From NCBI GenBank assembly GCA_036971475.1, contig JBAIZL010000001.1, positions 102,620,350 to 102,684,349 of the forward strand: a stretch of 64,000 nt of DNA. Direction: 5' to 3'. The first letter of the stretch is position 1, and each line of letters begins with the position of its first letter. Shown in pieces: positions 38,501 through 51,700 of this stretch. Origin of the DNA: Prosapia bicincta (Eukaryota > Arthropoda > Insecta > Hemiptera > Cercopidae). The translations under genes and the position numbers were made by a program. The notes under the pieces were generated by a model. That model saw only the letters and a list, made by a program, of their open reading frames with translations. It searched no databases and was not told the DNA's origin.

Positions 38501-41500
38501 CAGCAAATGATATCCTCTGGTTAGCCATAATGCCAAGGATTGCTTTCTCCTCCTTAAAGTGAGGACAGTTGTAAGATCACACCGGATGATCGCCCCCACA
38601 GTTAGTGCACTTCGGGGGGGTTACCGCAATCTTTTTCATCATGACCTTCCATGCTACACTTGCCACATACACCCTGTTTAGAACACGCAGAACTAATGTG
38701 CCCAAAACGCTGACACTTGAAGCATCGCCAAGGGTTAGCTACGTAAGGCCTCACTGACAGCCTTTGGTAACCTGCATTAATATATTCAGGAATCTCTGGT
38801 TTCCCAAAAGTAAGTATGAAAGAGCTGATGCAATTTTCTCGCCTTTTTCAGATTTCATAATAACAGCAACATCCGTAACAGATTTCATTTATTGGGACGA
38901 GCATCAAGTCCCTACATGTAATAACCCCCTTAGAGAAATTCAACGATCTATGGGGAGCCACAGTCCCCTTGACTTGGTCAAAGAAGGAAGTTGTTCTTAA
39001 AAGCGATCGGGTCTGTTTTTCACTACTAGTAGCAACAAGCAGTGTCCCATTTCTTAATTTTTTGATAGATGAGACAGGACTTCCAGCACAGGCAGTAATT
39101 GCCTTATTTATAAGAAACGGAGAAACTCTAGACAAATCCTTTCTATCTTCGGCACTAGAAATTATCAAATATTTGGGCGATGGCAATGCTTGTGACGTTG
39201 CCACCATCAACTTCTTTCTCAAATCATCAACTTTAGGTTTATCAGGTGAATCCTGACGAGTCCTCTTTAAACTCAAACAATTTGACTTAGTTTTAGGATC
39301 CATAGAATGCTTTTAGCTAACCATCGTGTCTGGCGTTACGGGCGAAACTATAGGAACGGGTACACCCTTGGATCACTTGCGATCATTTCCAACCTCCAGA
39401 ACTCTGGAACCTATAGTATTCTCCTTAGCTCGACTGGAGTCGAGAACTCGTAATACTGTGCACAAGCTCCGACACCTGTGCACCGCGGACACTCCCTGAC
39501 CAAGGACCGAAGCGGCTGCTATACCAGAAACCGCGCTTACGTCTTCGACAGAGCAAGCTCACATCAGCGTCCCAGACCAGAGTTTGTCAAGCTCTGGAAA
39601 TTTCAGCACTCCTAACGCGCAACGGTTCTGACCGGTCAAATTCCCTAAGTGAAGATGTTAGTGTAAGTGAATGTGCGTGTGTGTGTGTGTGTATGCTATG
39701 TGAGTGGTGTAGTATTAGGCTAGGGAACCGCGAGGGACACCAAACCTTTCGTAAGTGCACCCCCCCTGCGGGGATGTGGGACAACGAAATAGAAGAGAAG
39801 ATAAAAAAAAAGGATTTGTAACAAAGAGTATTACAAACTGGAGATGGACAAACAAAAATAGAAGATAAAACTTTAAATAGAGAAATGAAACGAGAAGTAG
39901 TTAGGGGAAAAATGACACCTGGGAAAAGAAATGACAATACATAGACCTCCAAGTAAGGGGCACAAAAAAGCTCGGAAGCCTGAAGAACCATAAAAGCTAT
40001 GAGCACTACCAACAAAACCAAAGTTATGATAGGCAGAATATCAGGAAGATCATGGTTAGAGCATTTTGAGAAACTGTTCGTGGAGAGAAGGGGAAGATTT
40101 TTAAGGACAGAGCGATAGGTTGAAGCCTCCGGAAGAATAGATCTGTCCAAAGAACAGTTAGAAATGGCAGTTGAAAGAATGAAATTGAAAAAGGTTCCAG
40201 GACCAGGAGGAAAATACCCGGAACTGATAACGGATGGCTCCCCGCTGTTAAAATGCTTCGTAAATTCTTCGAAAAGTGAATAAATGGGGAAGAAACTTTA
40301 GAATAATGGAGACAATTTTATATTTCTTAATGTAAATGGATAAAAATTTAAGGGGGGAGATGGAAAAAAAGGCAATTACCATGGTTTGGACACCTAAGGA
40401 GGATGTCAGAAGACAGGTAGCTCCGAAAGTAACTCAAGTGGATAACCCTTAAGAAAAGAAAGAGAGGACGGCCACGAAAGTAGCTGATACGATGCCATCG
40501 ATAAAGCAATGATTGCAAGAAACCTAGAAGAGGCATTAATGTATGACAGAAGAAAATTGGTAACAGCTGTAATAGATCCGTTATAACAAAAAAAAATAAA
40601 TTTAAAGTGATTTAAATTTTTTTTTTCTTAAGTGATTTAAAAAAATTACTACAAAAATTTGTTTATCTAACTGATGTATAAAAATTTAAATATGTAGCTT
40701 ACATGTAGTCTTGCCATACATACTTAAATAGGATAGTCCACTAATATTCAACTTGTAAATCTGGATTTACTCACTTCTACATCAAAGTTTACTTACCGAT
40801 GTATTTCTTATTTGATTTGTTACTTATATGATCTTCCAAAAGCAATTTGAAAATTTCCTGAGCATTCTTTGTAAGAGATTTGAAGACATTTGTAAGGGAA
40901 GCTAATGCCAACGAACCAGTCCTCTGGACCATTAAAGAAGTTTCAAAACTTGTTTCTTCACTATAAGGTAAAAATGAAGTGGCATCTTCCCATACAAAGT
41001 TAAACTTGCTTAATTTGTTTTGGTCCCAAACTGAAAATATAACACTTACTGATAAAATAACTTCATCTGGTAAAATTATAAAACAGATATAATAAATATA
41101 AATACAAATGCAATCGAATTTATGTATTCATGGAGAAAATATTTCCAAAAATATGATACCAATATCCTATTATTTAACTCATGAAGTTCTGCTAAAAACT
41201 AATCGATGGTTTGTCAATGAAGGTCTGCATAGTAAGTAAGATTAACACATTCACTGCTATGGCATATTCTATTATACTAACCCAGAAGCAATTTTTTTTT
41301 TTTAATTCACTAACCCTAGTCCCTTGAATAGAAATATTGTAGACACTATTGAAAAAAGTTTTATTATACAATTTATTATTAAAAAATTTCATTTCTTGTG
41401 GCTGATTATTCGGCCACCAGCATTGGCTGAGTACTTCGTTTTACCTGAACAAATTAATTTGCGTTGTTGCAATTATTCCTCCTTTTATCAAATAAATTAA

Positions 41501-44500
41501 ACTATATTGTATAAAATATGTTTTATTACATTCTCATAACATTAATTAAATATTATTATATGGCCGGTAAATCGGCCTTCAACACTGTGTGAAGGAACAA
41601 ATACTTGGATTTAGAACAACTGCAGAAGATATAGAACACAAAATACACAAGCCAATACACAAGACTAAAACAAAGATTTTATATAATAACCTACTAATTA
41701 AAATAATAAGTATTTAAATAAAATAATCATTTTATATAATGAAATAAAATTATTTCTGTAAGTGAGTCTGTTTACAGTTTAGAATAAACATTATCAAAAC
41801 AAACAAGTAGACAAATTCCTGGCTCTCCAGGGCACTGAGCCTACATTTATACAGTTCTTTCCCTCACACCTCTTTTGTGACACTCCCTGCATTTTTTCTG
41901 GAAGGGTGTGTGTTGCCTGTAAGTTTTGGTACGTTGGAAACAACATGCTGTTGGTTGCTCGGTAATTTAGGGACATCAACTCTTGGCAGAGGAAGAATAG
42001 ACTGAATCACGGACAGTCTAAAATCATATAACATTGATTGGTTGTTTACATTGGACATTCGATAAAGTCAAAAGGAGTTTACCATGAACATCTGCAATAC
42101 ATGCTTAATGTTTTTTTCACCCCCTCAGGATTTTGTGGGCACATGGATAATAAGACAGAAGTTAGTCATTTCTGTCAAAACCTTCATGTTGGCGTTTTAG
42201 TAAACAATCGGATGTGGTTTCTCCCTAGGAAGGTTTTCTCGATTGTACAGTGTCACCATATCATTTTCATGTTCTGTAGAAATGTAAGTTACATTTTATT
42301 TAACCCCCCATTTTTCTACCATGACAAGTTCTGCGTAATATTGAATTGTCTTACCTTTTTTCAGCTTTACTCTTTTTACTGCTAACGGCAAATACCTTCT
42401 ATCTGGTCTCAACATTCCTTTGCAGTGTTTCTCTTCAGTAAATTAGAATAAGGAAAAAACTGTTATAAAAGTCGTCCATGTATAGAGAATAGCCAACATC
42501 AATCAAACCCAACATGAGATCCTTTACTACCTTCATAGAATGATTTTTTCCTCCTAGTGGTCCTCCAGACCAAGAACAAATAGTAAACAGTGCAACACGA
42601 CCATCGGTAATATATTCCCTATATTAGGAAATATAGTTTCATACCATACCTGACGGTTTCCTTTTCTTGTACTGACAAAAAAGAAGTCTGCCGTGCCACA
42701 GTACCATGCCTTCATCCAGGGATAATTCTCTGCAAGGTAGTAGAGCCATAGCCTCGTGTTGTTAAAGGGATCAATTAATCGTTCAACCTTGAACAAACGA
42801 TTCTCAGATTACTTAGAATTATCAGAAAAAATGTAGACACCTCAAGATTTTTAAGGATCTGTCCCGTTGTGTATTTTTACGTCAAAATTTTAAAGTAAAA
42901 AAAAATTTGTTATCCAGTAGTCCTGAATTTGATTTAAACATACAGTTCCCATGTGTAATACAATTCCAATAGAAGCCTTTAATTCTGGAAGAGTTGAATA
43001 TTTCTATTTATTAATTCACGACTGTAGAGTAAGTATATGTTTGAAAAAACATCAAGAGCATAACGATTTGTTTGCTCAATAAAAGATTCTAGAAAAACAT
43101 GTCATCTGCAAGGTATATAAACCAATCAATTGGATTATTTTTACCTGTTACTGGTTGCATATTTTCGCTAGTAAAAAGAGGATATTGTAGCCTTCAGTAA
43201 AGCACGACCAGCTAAGATTCCACTCCTTAGTCAGATCATCTTTACTAGTGATGACATCATCACTCTCTTTAGAACTTGCACTAATTGGTTGACTGACACT
43301 TAACATTTAACATTTAACTTAATGACAATTATGACATTTCAGTACATAATTTGAATACTTGTTAACAATTTCAATACACAATATACATTTTATTATGTTT
43401 ATAAATGTGATTAAAAAACTAGATGTAAATAAACTATTAACCTGATGAAACAATAACAGTAATAAATAAAGATAACAAGAAACTATAACACACAAACAAA
43501 GGGAAATGAAGTCAGCATAATGCCCGTCTTACCGGTCAAACACATACGCCAAGAATCTACCATGCCCAATATACCAGCCATCCGCAGTGAATGAGTTAAT
43601 ACACAATATAAAGCTATTTTAAAAACTGTGAAAAATCATACATATATCACAAACGTCATTTATTGTGGGATTTACTTAATCTAAAGACATTCAATTAAAA
43701 TTTGATATTTTTGTTTTCTTTAAACTGAATTAAAATTTCAGACTGAAGCAGAAGGTCATTTACTAATTAGCACAACAGGACACTATTAGGTGACAAAAGA
43801 GATGAAATGAAAAAATATATTAACATTAACATATTAAACGATGTTTCCTACATTTTCTTTACTGCCCATGACTAATTAGGTATAATTAGCTACTATATTC
43901 TAGTTAATATTCACATCTATTATTATTCTACATGATTGACATAAGCATATTGAAGATCAGTTGACATATCTTTGCTTTATTTAAGCTCTGTAATTTAGTT
44001 ACAAGGATCTGTGTTTGTAATTTAGTTACAAATATCTAATAATTAAAATTAACACATAATATTGTTAATAACTTGAAGCAACTGTGCATGATTTTTATTT
44101 AAATTAATAAAACCCCTTATCCAGAAACATACTTTCATTTATTAAATCCTTAATATACACTTATATTGCAAGGAATTTATAACAAAAATACTTACATTTA
44201 TCTATTTTAGGTTACCTTTTCATACTGCTTTAAAATTCTCATTAATGCATTGTTTTTGAGAACATAAGTATTTACATGACAAATTTCTCTGAATATGATT
44301 GCTTTGATATCGAAATGTGCATAAGGATTTAATTAAAAGGGTTTATTTGTGTTTAAGAAGTTTTATTTATTTAAATAAGTAGCATTGTTGTTCAATAAAT
44401 GAACAACAATAACCATTGCTACAAACATTTAAATTCCCATGATGTATAGTTCGCTAACACTGTTAGTATCATCAGAAGGTTACAAATATACTGGCTTCTA

Positions 44501-47500
44501 AATACTAGAAACCTAAATTATTTAAGATTTAGTGATTTATTGATTTAAAAAATTTAGGTTTCTAGTTTTTAGAAGCCAGTATATTTGTAACCTTTTGATA
44601 AGGCTAACAGTGTTAGCAAAATGTACATCAAGGGTATTTAAATATTTGTAGCATAGGTTATTGTTCATTTATTATAAATACGCTACTGTGCTCTGTATAC
44701 ATTTTTATTGTTGTTCAATTTCAATGTTAGGTAAATGTTCCCCTTGGTCGTTTATAGTCTAGTATAAAATAAAAAACAATTGCATTTAATTTAAACAATA
44801 AAACGAATAAAAATTTTGAATACTTTTTAAAATTAAAATGCAATTTTACTCCTATAGGTATAAAAAAATATGAATTATAAACAGAAAGAAGCCATACAAA
44901 AATGTCTATATGATCTCAAAAAACTAAGAAATAACTTTTCTGTTAGTCACAAAATTTTCTTACATTTATATATTCAGAATGTTAAAAAATGCTACAAACT
45001 TACGCAAAGGACAGTTGATATGATCAACAGAAGCTATAAGGTAAAGCCGAGGAATAGATGCCAGTCGGGAAAGAATTGTCTGTGTCTTCTCACCACGTAA
45101 CATTGGCCCATCTAAGTTATGTATAATGAGAAATATCCTTTTAATTGTATGACTCATTTTTTCCTCTATCCAAGCTACGGCATCTAAAGGATGAGGAGGT
45201 ATACTCTTCAAACCCAAAAGATCTCCAGCTATGCTGTCTACGACCTAAAAATTCCCACTTTTATTTCAGATTTAAATGATTTTGTAAGATAATTCAACAA
45301 TAATCAAAGGATAAACCTTCACATAATTTAAAAATTAATTAATTGTTCCGTAAAAGACTATGAACAAATTCTTTTCATTGCCGCTTTTATTACTGCTATT
45401 TCATGATCAAATTAAATAAATACCAATGTCTTAAGATCCCCTTAAGTAAAAGTAGATATAATATTCAGAATTTTTAATTATAACATAATTGAAGGAGTAT
45501 TTTATTTTTAAACTCTACTAAATTACTGTAGTGACACTTTGATCAATGGTTAGTTGTATAGTAGAAGGGACAAATTACCTACAATTTTCTGATATTATTA
45601 ATGGGTTTTTGAAACATTGATATCATACTGTAATGATATTCATTGCAATAATATAATAATTGCAATAATGTATATGACAAAAAATACAGCAAGTTAAAAT
45701 ATATTAAAAAAATGTAAATACTTGACTTTAATAGCAAATACTTTTGATGAGAACAACGATTTTTGAAGATGTATATTTCGTCAACTTAGACCACGTTTTG
45801 TAAAAACATGCCTTTAAATTCAGAAAATATAACTAAGAGTTGCAAAGGTTGAATTATCAAGAGATACATATACCAAAAATGTCTGTTCTTTATTAACAAC
45901 AAATGCCAATGCTACTGAAAGTAATTTTTTCATATTTTTTATATATGTAAATGTGTATATTTAAATAATAATAGCTCAAGTACAAGTTAAACAAAGAATA
46001 TATGCAGGTTATATTTGCAGAATTTCTAAATTAAATAAATTCTTTTTGAAATGTATGAAGGGATATCAGTAAGGTATGTAATTCATGTCTATTATAAAAA
46101 AAAATTCAGTGACAAAAGCTTTTAAATTTATTTATATTTCAGTATAACACACTCAGTATTTCTCACAACCACGAGGTGTAAGATCTATTCAGTGATTAGA
46201 ACTTTAATGATAAAAAATCACAAATCTAATGAAAATTATTATTACTTTTTGAGTTGTATGGAGACAGAATTATTAGTAAAGGTTACATGGGGCAGTAGTG
46301 TATTGTTTCAAGAATGGCCCCACCAATGTTCAAGGACTGGAATAGGCGTCCAAGTCTTGTGACTGAAGAAATGTTGTCAAAGATGAACAAAAACGTTTGT
46401 GGAAATCTTTTCTTTTCTTTTCCATTAAAATTTCACAAGCTCTATGAAATTTGTGAAGAATTAAATAAGAATTTTCTCTGGGGTGACAATTTTCAAGTAG
46501 ATCTTTGACAACAATTCTTCAATTAGAAGACTTGGCTGCCAGCTGTGGTCCTCATCAAAAATATTGGTGCAGCCATTTTAATGGAATACACTACTGCTCC
46601 ACTCTGTATTCCGTTCACATACAGCTCACAATGTTGCAAAAAATTTCAATGGGTTTGTGATTTTTCGTCAACTTAATTCTAATCACTTTTTTCAAGACCT
46701 TACACTTCACAAGACTTTCAATTGTTACACACAATTTAAAAATTCACATGGTTAATTGGTTTCTTAGTTACAACCCAAATAAAGGTCCCAGGTTCACTCA
46801 TTTGTGGTATTAATTGAATTTCACAGTGCTTTTTCAGCAACAAGATTAATTCAGTAAAAATTAGTACCTACACCCAAACCTATGATAATAATAGTTGAAC
46901 TACAGTGCTGACCATATTACCTTCCTTGAATGAACGGTTCAAGTAACAGTAATTATTTTCATATTATCTTTATAAAAGCTACTAGTTAATCTTACCTCTT
47001 TTATGGTTAAACTTGGAAAGAACCCATTGACTACCAGCACCAAACTGTTGCTTAACATTTCTTTATGGAAAGTATTAAGTAAACTCTTCTTTGAACCTAG
47101 TCCATACAATAAAATGCTGTAACCTTGACTGAAATCAAATTACATAATTCATCAGTTAATTTTGAAAAAAGGACTATAAAATTTTGATACTTTAATGTTC
47201 TTTAAAAAATCCAAATAAGCTTGTGTTGCAAAGTAATTTCTTAAAACAAAACCGTAGATTTTCAATCTCTTAACCATAAACTGTGATTTATCAATATGCA
47301 TTTTGATATCATGTGTCAAAACCAAATGATAGAGAAGGACTAGAGAACCAAACTAGAGAAGGAAAAATTTACCTGGCAATAAACACAGGCCTAAAGAAAA
47401 GCCTAGAAAAGTCATATAAGCTATAACGTTATAAACTTCTAGTAGTTGTCAGTGATCACTGACAAAAAACTAAATTATTATAAGTTTTTTATTAATCAAT

Positions 47501-48696
47501 AATAGCTAATTTAATATAATTATTCATTGCAAACACTGTCTTAATTTTTATTTTAACAGTGCATAAATAAATGTAAATAATTAGGTTTTCCACTTGTCGA
47601 CACTTCAAATATATAACCCTGCAAATTGGCTTTATTTATAACACAACAGGTTCTAGTGTAAAATAAAACTAGCAGAAACTTAAACTCTGTTAAAAACACA
47701 ACTCGCAATTGTTCATTTCTAATGTCACTAGTCCCCACCGAATTCTTCTACAAATTTTTCAGTTTGAATGCACATCACACAACAAGCAGGTGCTGCATGC
47801 TCCATGCAGATGAAAATCTTACAATTACCACATCGAATTTGAGATGAACAATTCTTCTTTTGATCACAAATGTAACATTGGCCTTTGGTTATATCTTCCT
47901 CAAATGGTATTATAATAACAACAAAAACAGTAATAATTTAAGTTCACAAAGTCTTTTGTAATATAAATAGATGCCCACAAGGAACTCCGCACAAATAAAT
48001 TACACAAAATCGCAATCTGACCGCATGAGACAAATATTAAATGATACGAGGAAAAGATAAACAAAAATAGGTTGGGCCGATTCCTAGAATGCAGGTTGTG
48101 GAGTAACGAGCCGGAAATAAACTTCTGACAACTGGAAAGACTTTTTCTTAACCAATAATGATATGTGCGGAGAAAAACTCCGCATGCCCTCTCAAGTGTT
48201 AAAATAATAAGTTTCTTGATGTCAATATTCATTTGATCAACCTGTTGTCATATGTTGAAATTATGTAATTCTTTCATTTCTGAAATGTAAATATTGATTA
48301 TCTTTAAAGTGACTTCATCACATAAACATAACAATCATTTAGTGCACTTTAAAACTTTATGTCTATGTAAACTTTTTATAAATTTACTTTAGTTATAAGT
48401 TTAGCAATTTGCATCATAATACAAAAATATTAATTAATTGTTTCAAAACGAGCAACTGCATTTTTATTTAACTAAGTATGTATCTAATGATGCCAGGCTT
48501 CGGAAATGGTGAGAAGAAAACAAAGAGAAGGAATAAACAACTATACAGTTCATCAAAATAGAGTCCACTCCCTTCCATTCTCTTTCCTAAATAGTTGAGC
48601 TAAACTAATTCCTTTCCAATACTTGTTACTTCAAAATACCATGGGTATTTGTGACAAGCAGTTTGTTTCATTTTAAATCTTAAATATATATATATA

Positions 48697-48749
<53 letters not shown>

Positions 48750-51700
48750 TTATTTATTTATTAACTATTTAGAAAACCTACTAAATAAGTAAAGTGGTTC
48801 TTGATATGTACGATAATTGCAGTATTAGTCACTGTGATAGTTTAAAGTTAGAAGAAGAAATAATTAATTTTTGTATTACACATAGTTTTTTGTTTAGAAG
48901 TGAGATCCAAAGTAATATAAAAAGCTGTTAACCTAAACTCACATTTTTAGACATTACTAAAGCACGAGTATTTAATCTAAAATTGTGTATAGATCTGGTA
49001 ATTGTGGTTTTAACATTTTATAGAAATAAATAAAAACATTGGAGGTGTCCATTTACAATCTTGTCACATTTGCAGATGAGTTGAGATCATATGTTAACAA
49101 TATTTAGTTTGAATTTCTTGATAAGCTTGTTGACTAAAGCCCTGTAGAGAATATGATGATGGTGTTGATCCTCATATCTTAGTAATATCTGGTGGAATAT
49201 AATTTGAAATAATCATTTTAAAGAATTAAGATTCGCCGAATGTAATGGACTACAAAATTCAATAATTTTGATGTCAGCACGCAGGGTGATAGTATATAAC
49301 CGGAAGGCTGTCAGTAGGTTAGATAGATCATTCTGGAGTTTGGGTCCTGGAAGCATGTATTGGTTCAATTTATTAAGGTTTGAGCCAGGAGAAGTGTTTA
49401 ATTACTCTTAATATAGTGGTGGAACTATGCTCTTAAAATACTCAATGGAGTAGTAAACATAGGGCGGAGATGTTGTGATGCTCTTATGTCCTAACTTAAT
49501 GTAATTGGATATAAATTAGTGATATTGCTTTAAAAACTCTGGCTATAGGAAAACTCTGTCAAATAGTTTTCTCAAGTCCTGAAACTTGCAAAAACGTCAT
49601 TGCAATTATTCAAAAGTTGTGTAATATTTTCTCTAAATGGTAATACTATATGTATCATCCAATTGTCGTAGTATTCTTGAGTTGTTCACACATCTGATCA
49701 GCAGGATCTCCATTAGCAGGGACTAACAAAACTGACTTCTCAGTTTTCCAGAATAGTTCAGATTTTCAGACAGGAGTCCAAACTGTCAACATAGGCGTGT
49801 GGCGGGGTAATTTGTCAAGTTATAATGTACCCAAAATGACATGAAAAAAACAAAATGGAGGAAAGGGATTCTATAAAGCAACAGCCCAAGGTCTATTGCA
49901 AAAAATGTGTGTGAAAACTTCAAATGGACAAGCCTACTTGGGGTTTATGTATATTTACATTATGTGTAGTGATCGATTCATTGTGGGGAACAGATCAATG
50001 TTGTGCAGCAACACAGGTGCTTGAATCTTTATTAAACTTTATGGAAATGGGAGACAAATAGTTGTTGGTGAGAGGCTTAAGCACAACCACACAATACAAA
50101 GGCTAGTTCAGAAGTCCAGCACAAATATGACAGCTATATAAATCAGGTACTTTTGATCACTTGACACGAGACAGCTATTTGAATGTTTTTTAAGGCATGG
50201 TTAGGAGGCATGTAGATCTGATATAGGTCAAGTTGTTTTTTAATAAACACAGAAAACCTGTAGTATGTCTATCCCAGGACACATACAGAATCCATTAAAA
50301 CAGTAATGCACATTTTTTGGGAAAAATAATGTATTAATCGTACTAGTACAAATGCCTAAAATTTTTCAAAATACTTTCCCCCAGCATCAATACTCCTGCT
50401 GAGACATGCCTGCCATGCCTGGAAAGCACACTTGCGGAAATGTGTCAGTCACGCCTGGAAGGCACCCTAACCTAAACTCTTCGACAGAAATTTATCATAG
50501 AAACATTAATGTTGTAACATGCATTTGGATGTTTTCCTCGGACTCCCAGTACTTTCCTTTCACCTCTCATCAGTTGGGGAAACAAACAAAACAGTCTCAT
50601 GGAGTGAATTCGGAATTTCAAGGGGGCTGAGGGAACCATGCGTGTTAATCTGGGCCAGGAAGTTGTTAAAGATGAAAACCAACAGTGTGGCTGGCGACAC
50701 TGATTTGATAGAGTTTGATAATGTCTGTGATATCAACCTTTACACATACGGGGTCTGTTCAAAAAATACAGGAGAGTCCGAAAAATTCTGAAGTTAGTTT
50801 CAGGAGAGTCCGCTTGGTGTCGCTAGGTTCGTATAAATCAGCTGATTAAAACACGGTATTTCAGTCACAGATATCTTCATTTGTTGATGAATTACACGCA
50901 GTTTAGTAAAGTGTTTTTTCGTTTGTCGGATTGTAAAATGGACAGCCTGAAGGAGCAACGAATTGCTGTAAAATTTTATGTAAAACGGGAAATCTGCAAC
51001 AGAAACATTTGTGATGCTTAACACGGACTACGGTGATGTTGCCATGAAGCGTACTGCATGTTTCAAGTGGCATGAACGTTTCAAGGGTGGCCAACAGTCG
51101 ATTGATGACGATCCTCAGGGACGTCCTTAACGTCAACTGACGACCCACACATTGACAAAATCAACACCCTGGTGCGCAAAAATCGACGTTTGACCATTAG
51201 GGAGATTTCTGAAGAGTGTGGGATATCAGTTGGATCTTGTTACGAGATTTTGACCGAAAAATTGAAGATGCACCACGTCCCTGCGAAATTTGTGCCATGC
51301 CTGATGAACGACGACCAAAAAGCCAATCGCGTCTGGGTTTGTCGGGAACTGTTTGATCGTTCAAATGAAGATGAGAACTTTTTGTCAAGAATTATAATCA
51401 GTGATGAAACGACATTGAAACGAAGGTCCAATCATCCCAATGGGTGAATCAAACGTCCCAAAGACCCAAAAAAGCTCACCACGTTCGGTCGAATGTGAAG
51501 ATGATGCTGACAGTTTTTTTTTTATGCTAAGGGTGTTGTTCACTACGAGTACCTCCCTGAAGGCTCTACATTCAACCAGATTACCTACATTGAAGAACTG
51601 AAACGTCTGAGAGACGCCATCCTACGCAAAAGGCCAGAACTGTGGAGAAGTGATAACTGGTTTTTTCCATCACGACAACGCTCCAACTCACTCAGCACTC

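Larger units (their letters stand above)
34171..39775 (-). mobile_element. I-like non-LTR retrotransposon, full length but inactive
   Basis: A 5.6-kb LINE on the - strand flanked by GTGGGACAA at 34162-34170 and 39776-39784. In order it has a 5' UTR (39775-39304), ORF1 with CCHC knuckles, ORF2 with endonuclease, reverse transcriptase, RNase H and a C-terminal Cys/His motif, a short 3' UTR, and an A8 run (34174-34181). The RNase H after the RT points to the I superfamily. Several frameshifts and stops disable both ORFs. Confidence 0.9.
32556..40796 (-). other. ORC2 last intron (8.2 kb) with nested LINEs
   Basis: Contains two retrotransposons, one inside the other (33140-40570). The ends (32556-33139 and 40571-40796) show only AT-rich sequence and a C11-13/A8 homopolymer pair near 32940-32960. 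Confidence 0.9.
41031..45003 (-). other. ORC2 intron (4 kb)
   Basis: Holds the piggyBac-like element 41246-43595 and the foldback 44379-44690. The part between them (43600-44378) is AT-rich with nothing recognised. Confidence 0.9.

Noticed and set aside
37914..38528. Separate 204-residue gene starting MANQRISF
   Set aside because: It is the C-terminal part of the LINE ORF1; the CCHC text continues into it across a single TGA.
42038..42385. 115-codon open frame, +
   Set aside because: Antisense to the piggyBac transposase remnant.
44870..45100. 76-codon open frame, +
   Set aside because: Overlaps the ORC2 exon 45004-45244 in antisense and has no domain.
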